A stretch of 64,000 bases of DNA from Gemmobacter sp034519525 (GTDB lineage Bacteria > Pseudomonadota > Alphaproteobacteria > Rhodobacterales > Rhodobacteraceae), in the NCBI GenBank assembly GCA_034519525.1, contig JAXHOJ010000022.1, positions 1-64,000 on the forward strand. Reading direction: 5' to 3'. The position numbers and the translations under genes are program-made. Shown in pieces: positions 17,691 to 25,786 of this stretch. Below the pieces are notes generated by a model. The model did not search any database. It had not been told where the DNA came from and saw only the letters and a program-made list of their open reading frames with translations. Each line of letters starts with the position of its first letter. Position 1 is the first letter of the stretch.

Positions 17691-17721
17691 CTGCCGGATC
17701 GTGGCCGGGGCGGTCACGCGG

Positions 17722-18105
17722 TCATTCCGCGGGGGCCAGCATCCGGCCCAGCGGGCGACCGCCCAGGATATGCAGGTGGAAATGCGGCACTTCCTGCACG
17801 GCATCCTCGCCCGCATTGGCGATGGCGCGGAAGCCCGCGCCGCCTTCGCCCGGCTGCACGCCGGTCATGGCGCAGATATGTGCCACGGCGCGGTGGAAAT
17901 CCACGATCTCGGCATCCGAGGCATCGCGGGCGAAGTGGTCATAGGTGACGTAAGGCCCCTTGGGGATCACCAGCACATGCACCGGCGCCTGCGGGCGGAT
18001 GTCTTCGAAGGCCAGCGTATGATCGGTTTCCAGCACCGTCTTGTTCGGGATTTCGCCGCGCAGGATGCGGGCAAAGATGTTCTGCGGGTCGTATGCATAG
18101 GCCAT
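17722..18105 (-). CDS. HIT family nucleotide hydrolase (HinT-like)
   Basis: A 127-residue histidine-triad protein. Opening NIFARILRGEIP, then VHVLVIPKGPY, and the catalytic triad motif HFHLHILGGRPLG near residues 109-121 (HxHxHxx). HinT-type enzymes hydrolyse nucleoside phosphoramidates such as AMP-lysine. Complete and of usual length. It starts five bases beyond the 3' end of the glycosyltransferase gene, on the same strand. Confidence 0.92.
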   Translation of the reverse strand: MAYAYDPQNIFARILRGEIPNKTVLETDHTLAFEDIRPQAPVHVLVIPKGPYVTYDHFARDASDAEIVDFHRAVAHICAMTGVQPGEGGAGFRAIANAGEDAVQEVPHFHLHILGGRPLGRMLAPAE

Positions 18106-18110
18106 GGGGT

Positions 18111-19688
18111 TCAGTCCAGAAACAGGGTGTCGGTTGCAAGGATCGCCTCGGCCTCGGCTGCGGTCACGCCCAGAAAGGCGGCCAGCGCGGCGGCGTTCGC
18201 GGCCAGACTGGCAGATTGGCGCAGGCGATGGAAGTTCGCAAAATCGGCATCGCGGATGCGATCGCTTTCATAGCGCAGATCGTAGCGCAGCGTCGGCAGC
18301 AGTTTATCGACCGATTCGGCGGGTGAATTGGGCGCGGACAGGCCGATGCGGCGGGCATGGCCCAGCAGATATGCGTCGGTGAATTCGCATTCCACCTCCA
18401 TCAGCCGCACGGTCAGCCGGTCATTGTAGAAATCCTGCATCAGATCGACGCTGCCCGGGTCGATGCACAGCAGCAGGCGGTCGGATTTCCAGTAATCGAA
18501 CAGCATCCGCACCAAGGCGCGGCGGTGGCGGGTGCGTTTTTCGGGCGTGGTCTGGATGCCGCCCAGATCGGGCAGCGGCGTATCGGCCTCGTTGAACAGA
18601 TAGCCGGTGGCCGGAATGGGGGACAGCTGGCGGATGCGTTCGGCCAGCAGCTTTGCCACATTCCACTTCTTGCAGGTCAGCAGCAGCAGCGTGCGTTCCC
18701 GCCCCAGGCTGGTTTCGGTTTCCCAGAACCGGGGGGCGAAGCGGCGCCCGATGCGGCCCCGCCCGGTGAGGAAGCGGAACAGCTCGCGCCCCTCGCCCGA
18801 AATGGCGAACTGCACCCCCTCTGCCGTATAGAGGGCGCCCAGCCGGGCCTTCAGTGTCAGCGCATCGGGCGAGATCTTGCGGGCAAAAAGGTAGTCCTGC
18901 GCCAGCAGCAGGTCGTGCTGATCGTCATGGAAGGTGACGGGCATCCCGTAATCGGTGAACATCAGAAAGGTCAGCGGGCGGGTGCGGATTTCGTGTTCGG
19001 GCACCAGATGGCGCACAAGCGTCTGAAAGAACGTCTCGTCCGGGATCCAGCTGCGGCGGAAGAAGCGCATCACATCCCGCCTGCGCGCCACGAAATCCAG
19101 AATGAATTCCACGGTGCGGCGGCGCAGGCACCACCACTGGCTGCCGATCTGGATCGTCAGATCGGGCGGGATGCGGCGGGTCAGCCCCAGTTTCCGCTGC
19201 CAGGTGATGGACGTATAGAACAGGGCCTTCTGCGTGCGTTCATTGAAGTAATGGCGATAGATCAGCCGCTCGGCCTTGATGCCGGTCTTGATCCAGTCAG
19301 AGGTGAAGAAATCGAAGGATTCGATGTAGTCGGCCTCTTCGGCATCCAGAAAGGCATGGGCGTATTCTGCCGATTTGATCGGCATGCAATCGCCCGACAG
19401 CATGTAGAAATGCGTGGCGCGCGGAAAGGCGGTGGTTGCGGCGCGGATGGCTTCCAGCGTGGCGGCAACCAGGCTCCATTCTCCCCAGCCGCATTTGTGG
19501 CGGCGGCGGGCGAAGGTGACGCTGCGGTTGGCGGCCAGGGCGGTGCGGATGCGGGCGAAATCATCCTTGCTGGCGCGGCCGTCGAAATGGATGGCGATGT
19601 AATCGCCCGCCGCCGTCAGCCGTTCGGCCTGTGCAATCACCCCTTCGGGGTCTTTGTGGCACAGCAGGATATAGGCGATGCGTGCCAT
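18111..19688 (-). CDS. GT14 beta-1,6-N-acetylglucosaminyltransferase-like protein with DUF5928
   Basis: A 525-residue protein. The first 290 residues match the core-2/I-branching (GT14) family: YILLCHKDPEGVIAQAERL, IAIHFDGRASKDDF, HFYMLSGDCMPIKS, then QWWCLRRRTVEFIL and WIPDETFFQTLV. The rest is a DUF5928-type region including LLLLTCKKWNVAKLLAERI (P-loop-like arrangement) and ending ILATDTLFLD. Start set at 19688 because homology begins at MARIAYILLC; longer frames upstream overlap the divergent sulfotransferase. Probably acts in exopolysaccharide or surface glycan synthesis together with that sulfotransferase; this pairing is inference. Confidence 0.8.
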   Translation of the reverse strand: MARIAYILLCHKDPEGVIAQAERLTAAGDYIAIHFDGRASKDDFARIRTALAANRSVTFARRRHKCGWGEWSLVAATLEAIRAATTAFPRATHFYMLSGDCMPIKSAEYAHAFLDAEEADYIESFDFFTSDWIKTGIKAERLIYRHYFNERTQKALFYTSITWQRKLGLTRRIPPDLTIQIGSQWWCLRRRTVEFILDFVARRRDVMRFFRRSWIPDETFFQTLVRHLVPEHEIRTRPLTFLMFTDYGMPVTFHDDQHDLLLAQDYLFARKISPDALTLKARLGALYTAEGVQFAISGEGRELFRFLTGRGRIGRRFAPRFWETETSLGRERTLLLLTCKKWNVAKLLAERIRQLSPIPATGYLFNEADTPLPDLGGIQTTPEKRTRHRRALVRMLFDYWKSDRLLLCIDPGSVDLMQDFYNDRLTVRLMEVECEFTDAYLLGHARRIGLSAPNSPAESVDKLLPTLRYDLRYESDRIRDADFANFHRLRQSASLAANAAALAAFLGVTAAEAEAILATDTLFLD

Positions 19689-19836
19689 AAGCGAAAACCC
19701 TGCCCCATTCCTGCCCCGGTTGCGTTTGCATAAAGTGCCCCGCCCGTCATTGAAAAGACAGAGTTTCTTTGCTTCTGTCGCGGGTGACACTTTCATCCGC
19801 CCCTGTGGCGGCTGTGCGGCAGCGGAGGCGAGGCAG

Positions 19837-20655
19837 ATGGGGTTTCCCGGCACCTGGATGACGGAAAGCGAAAGCATGGTCTATCGGGTGGTGCCGAAAT
19901 GCGCCTGTTCGACCATTGGCCAGATCATGTTCTACAGCGACCATGGCCGGTTCTTCGACGGCGATATCCATGATGCGGCCGAGGGGCTGCACAAATGGAA
20001 CATGGAGGCCAGCCAGCCCAGGATCACCGCGAATGTGGGGGGTCACACCAGCCTGGCCTTCACCTGCGTGCGCAACCCTTATACGCGCATCCTTTCCAGC
20101 TTCTTTGACAAGATCTGCGGCATCCAGCGCAACGGGCGGCGCTATCGCGGCAATCTGGTGCCGCTGCTGATCCAGAAATACGGGGTGCAGGTGGGGGGCG
20201 AGGATGGGGCCGAAGATTTCGACCAGATCGCCAGCTTCCGCCGGTTTCTGCTGTTCGTGCGCGATACCATCCGGTTCAGAAAGCCGATGGAGCCGGATAT
20301 TCACTGGTCAGCCATGAGCGGGCATATTTCCACCTTCATCGTGAACGGCGGGCGCTATGACCGGATCTTTTTCACCGAACAGTTCAATGCCGGGATGCAG
20401 GGCGTGCTGGATGCGGTGGAAACGCCGGTGAAGGTGGATCTGGCGGCAATTCCGAAGTTCAACGAAAGCGAAGGCCACGGGCCAAAGCGGGCGCATCCGG
20501 TGGAGGATTATTTCGACGACCTGTCACGCCATCTGATGTGGGAGATCTACAAGCGGGATTTCCAGCTGTTCCGCTATGATTTCGACAATCCGGCCAACAA
20601 GATGCCGCTGGGCGCGGTGGATCTGGACGAGGTTCACGCCAAGCTGGGGGATTGA
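19837..20655 (+). CDS. Sulfotransferase family 2 protein
   Basis: A 272-residue sulfotransferase. The 5'-phosphosulfate-binding loop is VVPKCACSTIGQIMFY near residue 17 (PKxACS/T), and the 3'-phosphate region is TCVRNPYTRILSSFFDKI. It transfers sulfate from PAPS, most likely to a carbohydrate. GGAGGCGAGGCAG precedes ATG 19837; an in-frame ATG at 19678 would overlap the divergent gene and lacks such a site. It is divergent from the GT14 glycosyltransferase, a meaningful pairing for a sulfated surface polysaccharide, though no polymerase or exporter is in view. Confidence 0.85.
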   Translation: MGFPGTWMTESESMVYRVVPKCACSTIGQIMFYSDHGRFFDGDIHDAAEGLHKWNMEASQPRITANVGGHTSLAFTCVRNPYTRILSSFFDKICGIQRNGRRYRGNLVPLLIQKYGVQVGGEDGAEDFDQIASFRRFLLFVRDTIRFRKPMEPDIHWSAMSGHISTFIVNGGRYDRIFFTEQFNAGMQGVLDAVETPVKVDLAAIPKFNESEGHGPKRAHPVEDYFDDLSRHLMWEIYKRDFQLFRYDFDNPANKMPLGAVDLDEVHAKLGD

Positions 20656-20674
20656 GGGCGCGCCGGCAGTCAGA

Positions 20675-20698
20675 AGCGCAGCACCATCGTGCTGCGCT
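20675..20698 (+). terminator. Hairpin after the sulfotransferase gene
   Basis: AGCGCAGCAC (20675-20684), loop CATC, GTGCTGCGCT (20689-20698), a perfect 10-bp stem 19 bases after the stop. No T-run follows, so it is a probable but atypical terminator. Confidence 0.45.
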
Positions 20699-20838
20699 GT
20701 GCGCGCGACCTATCCGCCTGGTCCGCCCGTGCCACAAGGCACGGGCCGCGCCCGCCCCGCCATCGGCGGGCGCGCCCCCTGCTGCATACTTCGCCAAATC
20801 GGATGGCCCCTTGGCCCTGCCTTGCGGCAGAGCCAATC

Positions 20839-20878
20839 GCGCCGGGAAACCTGCCACTGGCAGGTTTCCTTCCGGCGC
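20839..20878 (-). terminator. Long near-perfect hairpin downstream of the quinone oxidoreductase gene
   Basis: Inner stem GGAAACCTGCC (20845-20855) with GGCAGGTTTCC (20859-20869), loop ACT, extended outward by GCGCCGG (20839-20845) with CCGGCGC (20872-20878) across a two-base bulge. It lies just past the 3' end of the gene at 20886 and within the 230-bp gap to the convergent sulfotransferase gene, which otherwise shows no coding signal. Confidence 0.55.
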
Positions 20879-20885
20879 TTGGACC

Positions 20886-21881
20886 TTACCCCACCTTCAG
20901 AACGATCTTGCCGATATGGCCGGAGCTTTCGATGCGCCAATGCGCCTTGGCGGCATCGGCCAGCGCATATTCGCTGTCGATCACCGGGCGCAGGCTGCCG
21001 CGTTCGACCATGGGCCAGACGTGTTTCAGCAGATGGCGGGCATAGCGCGCCTTGGAAAAATCGCTCTGCGGGCGCAGCGTCGATCCGGTGATGGTCAGCC
21101 GGCGCATCATCACCTCGGCGAAGTTCAGTTCGACCTTCGACCCTTTCAGGAAGGCGATCTGCACCAGCCGCCCGTCATCGGCCAGAGCCTTGATGTTGCG
21201 GGGCAGATAATCGCCCCCCACCATATCAAGGATGACATGCGCGCCGCCCTCGGCCTTGAGGATCTGCACGAAATCCTCGTCGTGATAGTTGATCGCACGA
21301 TCTGCGCCCAGTTTCAGGCAGGCCGCGCATTTTTCGGCCGAACCGGCGGTGACGAAGACGCGGGCGCCCAATGCGCGGGCCATCTGGATCGCCGTGGTGC
21401 CGATGCCGGATGACCCGCCATGCACCAGAAAGCGTTCGCCCGCCTGCAGGCCCCCGCGGATCATGACGTTCGACCAGACGGTGAAGCAGGTTTCCGGCAG
21501 GCAGGCCGCCTCGCGCAGCGAAACGCCTTCGGGCACCGGCAGGGCGTGGTCTTCATGCGTCAGCGCATATTCGGCATAGCCGCCACCGGGCAGCAGCGCC
21601 GTCACCCTGTCACCCTGTTTCCAGCGGGTGACACCGGGGCCAAGGGCGGCCACCACGCCCGAAGCCTCCAGCCCCGGCAGGGGAGAGGCATTGGGCGGCG
21701 GCGCATAAAGGCCTGCGCGTTGCAGCGCATCGGGGCGGTTGACGCCGGCATAGGCCACCTTGATGAGGATCTGGCCATGGCCGGGCACCGGCACCGTCAC
21801 CTCGGTCGGTTGCAGCACATCGGGGCCGCCGGGCACGGTGATTTCGATGGCCTGCATCGTATGGGGGGGCGAAAGCATCAT
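20886..21881 (-). CDS. NAD(P)H-quinone oxidoreductase (zinc-type alcohol dehydrogenase superfamily)
   Basis: A 331-residue medium-chain dehydrogenase of the quinone oxidoreductase/PIG3 type, lacking the catalytic-zinc ligands. Landmarks: YAGVNRPDALQRAGLY, PGLEASGVVAALGPGV, and the NADPH-binding VHGGSSGIGTTAIQMARALGARV (Rossmann loop near residues 144-160). Start 21881 overlaps the COQ9 stop by ATGA, so the two genes are translationally coupled; an ATG eight codons on marks where homology begins. Likely reduces quinones or enones with NADPH. Confidence 0.88.
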   Translation of the reverse strand: MMLSPPHTMQAIEITVPGGPDVLQPTEVTVPVPGHGQILIKVAYAGVNRPDALQRAGLYAPPPNASPLPGLEASGVVAALGPGVTRWKQGDRVTALLPGGGYAEYALTHEDHALPVPEGVSLREAACLPETCFTVWSNVMIRGGLQAGERFLVHGGSSGIGTTAIQMARALGARVFVTAGSAEKCAACLKLGADRAINYHDEDFVQILKAEGGAHVILDMVGGDYLPRNIKALADDGRLVQIAFLKGSKVELNFAEVMMRRLTITGSTLRPQSDFSKARYARHLLKHVWPMVERGSLRPVIDSEYALADAAKAHWRIESSGHIGKIVLKVG

Positions 21882-22573
21882 GCGGGGTCTTTCAGGCTGC
21901 CGGGAAGATCATCAGGGGTGCGGGGCGCGCGGATGTGATCGAAGATCTTCAGCGGCCCGGCCAGCAGCGCCTTGCCCAGAGGATTGTCGCGCAGGCCCGC
22001 CTTGAACTTTTCGAACTGCATCACGCCGTCGATGCGGCGATCCAGAAAATCGCGGGTGTTTTCATGGCCCGGGCTGTCATCGCCCAGCCAGTACAGCACC
22101 GTGGCGGAATAGACGGCGGCCAGCGTGGCGCGTTTGGTATACCAGTTCACATCCTCGGACGTGTCGCCCAGCGCGCGCCAGATCGCATCGGCCGTGCCCC
22201 AGACCGCGCGCGCGCCTTCGGCGGCATTCTGTGGCAGGGCGAAGAAGGTGGTGCCACGGCGCACCAGCTCCTTGTCTTCGACCAGATCCAGCCGGGCCAT
22301 CACGGCAGCAGCGATCCGGTCGCGAAAGCGCAGGGTCGCCAGATCCATGCCGGCCAGCGCCTGCACCATGCGGGCATCGCCCTGCTGGTGATAGGCCAAA
22401 GCCAGATCCAGCGGCCCGCGCGGAAAGAGCGTCGCCGCCAGCCCGGGCGCCACACCCGAATCAGCCAGCGCGGCTTTCAGCGTGGCGGGCGACCAGCCAT
22501 CGAAGGGCACATGGGCCAGCGCAGCCTCGATCACCGCCACGCGGGCGGAATTCAGCGGGTTTTCGGGTTCCAT
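21878..22573 (-). CDS. COQ9 family ubiquinone biosynthesis protein
   Basis: A 231-residue COQ9 homologue: N-terminal TetR-like helical fold (ARVAVIEAALAHVPFDGWSPATLKAAL) and the characteristic core TTFFALPQNAAEGARAVWGTADAIWRALGDTSEDVNWYTKRATLAAVYSATVLYWLGD. COQ9 binds lipids and assists the COQ7 hydroxylase of the ubiquinone pathway. Present in alphaproteobacteria and mitochondria, it is a good lineage marker. It is the first gene of a two-gene operon with the quinone oxidoreductase and is divergent from rpsU (107 bp). Confidence 0.92.
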   Translation of the reverse strand: MEPENPLNSARVAVIEAALAHVPFDGWSPATLKAALADSGVAPGLAATLFPRGPLDLALAYHQQGDARMVQALAGMDLATLRFRDRIAAAVMARLDLVEDKELVRRGTTFFALPQNAAEGARAVWGTADAIWRALGDTSEDVNWYTKRATLAAVYSATVLYWLGDDSPGHENTRDFLDRRIDGVMQFEKFKAGLRDNPLGKALLAGPLKIFDHIRAPRTPDDLPGSLKDPA

Positions 22574-22680
22574 TCGGGGCCTCCTTTCCGGCGGATGGTA
22601 GACAAGCCTGCAACGCTTTGCTATGGGGCGCAGGCCTGCACATCAGTGCAACTCTAGCTTAGGAAGGTGGTGACAACCAC

Positions 22681-22887
22681 ATGCAGGTCAGCGTTCGTGA
22701 CAATAACGTCGAACAGGCCCTTCGGGCCCTGAAGAAGAAGCTCCAGCGCGAAGGCGTGTTCCGCGAAATGAAGCTCAAGCAACATTTCGAGAAGCCGTCG
22801 GTCAAAAAAGCCCGTGAGCAAGCCGAAGCTGTCCGCCGTGCGCGCAAACTCGCGCGTAAAAAGGCGCAGCGTGAAGGCGGTCTTTAA
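22681..22887 (+). CDS. rpsU: 30S ribosomal protein bS21
   Basis: A 68-residue, strongly basic protein with the S21 pattern MQVSVRDNNVEQALRALKKK and an Arg/Lys-rich tail (KKAREQAEAVRRARKLARKK). S21 helps initiation by promoting mRNA base pairing with 16S rRNA. AGGAAGGTGGTGAC precedes the ATG, and a textbook intrinsic terminator follows at 22934. Single-gene transcript, as is usual in this lineage. Confidence 0.96.
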   Translation: MQVSVRDNNVEQALRALKKKLQREGVFREMKLKQHFEKPSVKKAREQAEAVRRARKLARKKAQREGGL

Positions 22888-22933
22888 GTAGACGTGTCTG
22901 AAAGCTGGGCGGGGCAACCCGCCTGACAAGATC

Positions 22934-22965
22934 AACCCCCGTCCGTTTGGCCGGGGGTTTTTCTT
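22934..22965 (+). terminator. Intrinsic terminator of rpsU
   Basis: AACCCCCG (22934-22941) pairs with CGGGGGTT (22952-22959), with an additional CC/GG pair inside, followed directly by TTTTTC. It lies 47 bases after the rpsU stop and also insulates the convergent CAP-RTX gene. Confidence 0.88.
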
Positions 22966-22966
22966 T

Positions 22967-23020
22967 ATCTTACAGGATCACGATATCGTCGAAATCTTAC
23001 AGGATCACGATATCGTCGAA
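22967..23020. repeat. Perfect 27-bp tandem duplication at the CAP-RTX 3' end
   Basis: The same 27 bases occur at 22967-22993 and 22994-23020. The second copy encodes the last codons of the CAP-RTX protein (FDDIVIL and the stop); the first copy, downstream of the stop in the gene's direction, would encode DFDDIVIL and a stop in the same frame. Twenty-seven bases is nine codons, so the duplication keeps frame. Confidence 0.9.
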
Positions 23021-23968
23021 GGCCAGTGCGGGGCGGCCATCCAGCGTGGCGATCAGCTGCCGCGCGCCTGCGCCATTGCCATCGGCATCGTAGAACAGCT
23101 TGCCGGTGGCCGCGAAGTAGATCAGGTGATCGTCGGCATCGCGCGCTGCGCCCCGGCGGAACTCTGCCGCCTCGACACTGCCGCCCAGAGCGGTGAAGAC
23201 ATCCCCCTCCAGCGCGATGCGGTCGCCCTGTGCCAGGCGGAAATCGGTGATCCGGTCACCGCCGGTATGCGCAAAGAAGAAGGTATCCGGCCCCGCGCCC
23301 CCGGTGAGCACATCGGCCCCCGCGCCGCCATCCAGCATATCGGCCCCGGCCCCACCCAGCAGCTTGTCCCGGCCGCCCTGCCCTGACAGATGATCGGCAA
23401 AGCCGGTGCCCTGCAATGTATCGGCCTTGCGCGTTCCCAGCAGCTTTGGCGGGGCGATATCGGCGGAATCGCTGAACCAGATGTGCATGATCGTCTCGCC
23501 GCCCGCGCGTTCGATGCCCACACCCATGGCGTTGAATTTCAGCTGCGACCAGATATCGCTGTTCGTCATCACCGCATCATGGCCGGGCGATCCCTGCCAG
23601 AGCTTCAGCGCCTGCTCGACCGAGCCACGGCCGCCGATATAGACCGAGATTTCATAGCCAAAGCCGGTAAAGCCGGTGCCGATGCGTGCGGGCGCTTCCC
23701 ACATCACCGCAGGGTCACGGTGATCGCCGAAATAGGGCGCATCCGACCAGCTGTGCAAATTGGCACCCTCGGGCTGATCCAGATTGGGGATCAGGATGTT
23801 GTGCACGGTATCCATGGCATGGCGCCCGGCGGTGATCGTCAGCGCCTGCGACAGCGGGATCGGGTCCAGCCCGAATTGGGCGCGATACTGGCTGACCAGC
23901 TTGTAGAGCTTGAATTCCTCAAGGCTCAGGCCGTCATTGGCGGTGGGGTTGTAGATGTCGACGGTCAT
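22997..23968 (-). CDS. Secreted CAP (SCP) domain protein with RTX calcium-binding repeats
   Basis: A 323-residue protein. Residues 10-170 form a CAP domain with the conserved histidines (RHAMD at 50, HSW at 72, SPGH at 130). Residues 183-232 hold RTX nonapeptides (GGAGADMLDGGAGADVLTGGAG), which bind calcium after export. The end has a serralysin-like segment and the hydrophobic C-terminus DDIVIL expected of type I secretion substrates. No N-terminal signal peptide. ACCGGAGATGAC precedes ATG 23968. No ABC/MFP exporter is nearby, so it must use one encoded elsewhere. Its last nine codons are tandemly duplicated. Function of CAP-RTX proteins is not established. Confidence 0.85.
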   Translation of the reverse strand: MTVDIYNPTANDGLSLEEFKLYKLVSQYRAQFGLDPIPLSQALTITAGRHAMDTVHNILIPNLDQPEGANLHSWSDAPYFGDHRDPAVMWEAPARIGTGFTGFGYEISVYIGGRGSVEQALKLWQGSPGHDAVMTNSDIWSQLKFNAMGVGIERAGGETIMHIWFSDSADIAPPKLLGTRKADTLQGTGFADHLSGQGGRDKLLGGAGADMLDGGAGADVLTGGAGPDTFFFAHTGGDRITDFRLAQGDRIALEGDVFTALGGSVEAAEFRRGAARDADDHLIYFAATGKLFYDADGNGAGARQLIATLDGRPALAFDDIVIL

Positions 23969-24051
23969 GTCATCTCCGGTATCTGGGATATGTCTTTGTG
24001 TGAAATTCCTGAAAAGATACGCGCCCTGACCCGAAGCTGGCAAGTCGTGCG

Positions 24052-24510
24052 TCAGACGGCATAGGCCGTGGTCTTGACCACGGTGCGCAGGGCGAAGCTG
24101 CTTTGCATCTGCGCCACACCGGGCAGGCGCGACAGATACTGCCGGTGGATGCGGGCGAAATCTTCGGTATCCTGCGCCATGATCTTCAGCAGGTAATCGG
24201 CGCTGCCCGCCATCAGGTGACATTCCAGAATATCGGGGATGCGGGCCACCTGGCGTTCGAAGGCATCCAGCAGTTCGTCCGCCTGGCCCTGCAGGGTGAT
24301 TTCCACGAAGACCGTGGTGGGGCGGCCCAGGCGGCGCGGATCCAGCAGTGCGACGTAACCCGCGATGAACCCCTCTTCCTCCAGCCGCTGCACGCGGCGG
24401 TGGCAGGCCGAGGCAGACAGGTTCACCTGTTCGGAAAGTTCGGCATTGGTGATGCGGCCGTTCTTCTGCAAGACGGTCAGGATGCGGCGGTCTGTTGCGT
24501 CAAGTTCCAT
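24052..24510 (-). CDS. Lrp/AsnC family transcriptional regulator
   Basis: A 152-residue Lrp/AsnC protein: N-terminal helix-turn-helix (DATDRRILTVLQKNGRITNAELSEQVNLSASACHRRVQRLEEEGFI, residues 4-48) and C-terminal RAM ligand domain (VFVEITLQG; DILECHLMAGSADYLLKIMAQD). It lies divergent to alanine dehydrogenase with 157 bp between the starts, the usual arrangement for a local AldR-type regulator that activates ald in response to alanine. Complete. Confidence 0.9.
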   Translation of the reverse strand: MELDATDRRILTVLQKNGRITNAELSEQVNLSASACHRRVQRLEEEGFIAGYVALLDPRRLGRPTTVFVEITLQGQADELLDAFERQVARIPDILECHLMAGSADYLLKIMAQDTEDFARIHRQYLSRLPGVAQMQSSFALRTVVKTTAYAV

Positions 24511-24667
24511 GATACTGGTGATTTCTTCGGCTAAACTGCGGTTTCATGCAGAAAGCTACGGCCAAGCCGCCCCCTGCGCCAGAGAAATCACATTCTTTCC
24601 ACCGATTCTGCCGCAGGCTGGCTGGCACAGACCGCGGCGGGAGACGCGGGCCACAGGGAGAGAGACC
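24511..24667. promoter_or_regulatory. Divergent lrp/ald control region with imperfect dyads
   Basis: The gap holds TTTC-ATGCA-GAAA (about 24541-24553) and GAAA-TCACATTC-TTTC (about 24586-24601), both loosely like Lrp-family sites. AldR-type regulators usually bind several such sites here. No convincing -10/-35 pair could be picked out by eye. Confidence 0.3.
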
Positions 24668-25786
24668 ATGAAGATCGGATGCCCGAAAGAAATCAAACCG
24701 CAGGAGTTTCGCGTTGGGATGACACCCAACGCGGTCCGCGAGGCAGTGGCCCATGGCCATCAGGTGAGCATCGAAACCGGGGCCGGAACGGGTGCCGGTT
24801 TTTCTGATTCAGATTACATCGCAGCCGGGGCCACCATGCTGGGCACGGCGGAAGAGGTCTTCGCCGGGGCCGAGATGATCGTGAAGGTGAAGGAACCGCA
24901 GGCGGTGGAACGTACCCGGCTGCGCGAGGGGCAGGTGCTGTTCACCTATCTGCATCTGGCGCCCGATCCGGCGCAGACGGCCGATCTGCTGGCCTCGGGC
25001 GTGACGGCGATTGCCTATGAAACCGTGACGGATGACCGCGGCGGGCTGCCGCTGCTGGCGCCGATGTCAGAGGTGGCGGGGCGGCTGGCGCCGCAGGTCG
25101 GTGCCTGGACGCTGCAGAAGGCCAATGGCGGGCGCGGCGTGCTGCTGGGCGGGGTGCCCGGTGTCAGCCCGGCCAAGGTGCTGGTGATCGGCGGTGGCGT
25201 GGTGGGCACCCATGCGGCGCGGGTGGCGGCCGGGATGGGCGCCGATGTGACGGTGATCGACCGGTCAGTGCCCCGGCTGCGCTATCTGGACGATGTCTTT
25301 GGTCGCCAGTTCAAGAACGCCTATGCCAGCGCCGGCAACACCATCGAGCTGGCGCGCGAGGCCGACATGATCATCGGTGCCGTGCTGATCCCCGGCGCGG
25401 CGGCGCCCAAGCTGATTTCCCGCGCGCAGCTGGCCGAGCTGAAACCCGGCGCCGCGCTGGTGGATGTGGCGATTGATCAGGGCGGCTGTTTCGAGACCTC
25501 GCGTGCCACGACGCATCAGGACCCGGTCTATGAGGTGGATGGCATCATGCATTATTGCGTGGCCAATATGCCGGGCGCGGTGGCCCGCACTTCAACCCTG
25601 GCGCTGGGGAATGCCACCCTGCCCTTCCTGCTGGCGCTGGCCGACAAGGGCTGGAAACGCGCCTGCGCCGAGGACCGGCACCTGATGGCCGGGCTGAACA
25701 CCCACAAGGGCAAGCTGACCTATGCAGCGGTGGGCGCGGCGCTGGGGCTGCCGTCGATTGCGGCGAGCGAGGCGCTGGATATCTGA
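24668..25786 (+). CDS. ald: Alanine dehydrogenase
   Basis: A 372-residue NAD-dependent alanine dehydrogenase (L-alanine to pyruvate plus ammonium). Landmarks: MKIGCPKEIKPQEFRVGMTP, the active-site region VKVKEPQ (Lys) and FTYLHLAPD (His96), the NAD-binding loop VIGGGVVGTHAARVAAGMGADVTVID, and NMPGAVARTSTLALGNATLPF. Of usual length and intact. GGGAGAGAGACC precedes the ATG. Likely controlled by the divergent Lrp-type gene. Confidence 0.97.
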   Translation: MKIGCPKEIKPQEFRVGMTPNAVREAVAHGHQVSIETGAGTGAGFSDSDYIAAGATMLGTAEEVFAGAEMIVKVKEPQAVERTRLREGQVLFTYLHLAPDPAQTADLLASGVTAIAYETVTDDRGGLPLLAPMSEVAGRLAPQVGAWTLQKANGGRGVLLGGVPGVSPAKVLVIGGGVVGTHAARVAAGMGADVTVIDRSVPRLRYLDDVFGRQFKNAYASAGNTIELAREADMIIGAVLIPGAAAPKLISRAQLAELKPGAALVDVAIDQGGCFETSRATTHQDPVYEVDGIMHYCVANMPGAVARTSTLALGNATLPFLLALADKGWKRACAEDRHLMAGLNTHKGKLTYAAVGAALGLPSIAASEALDI

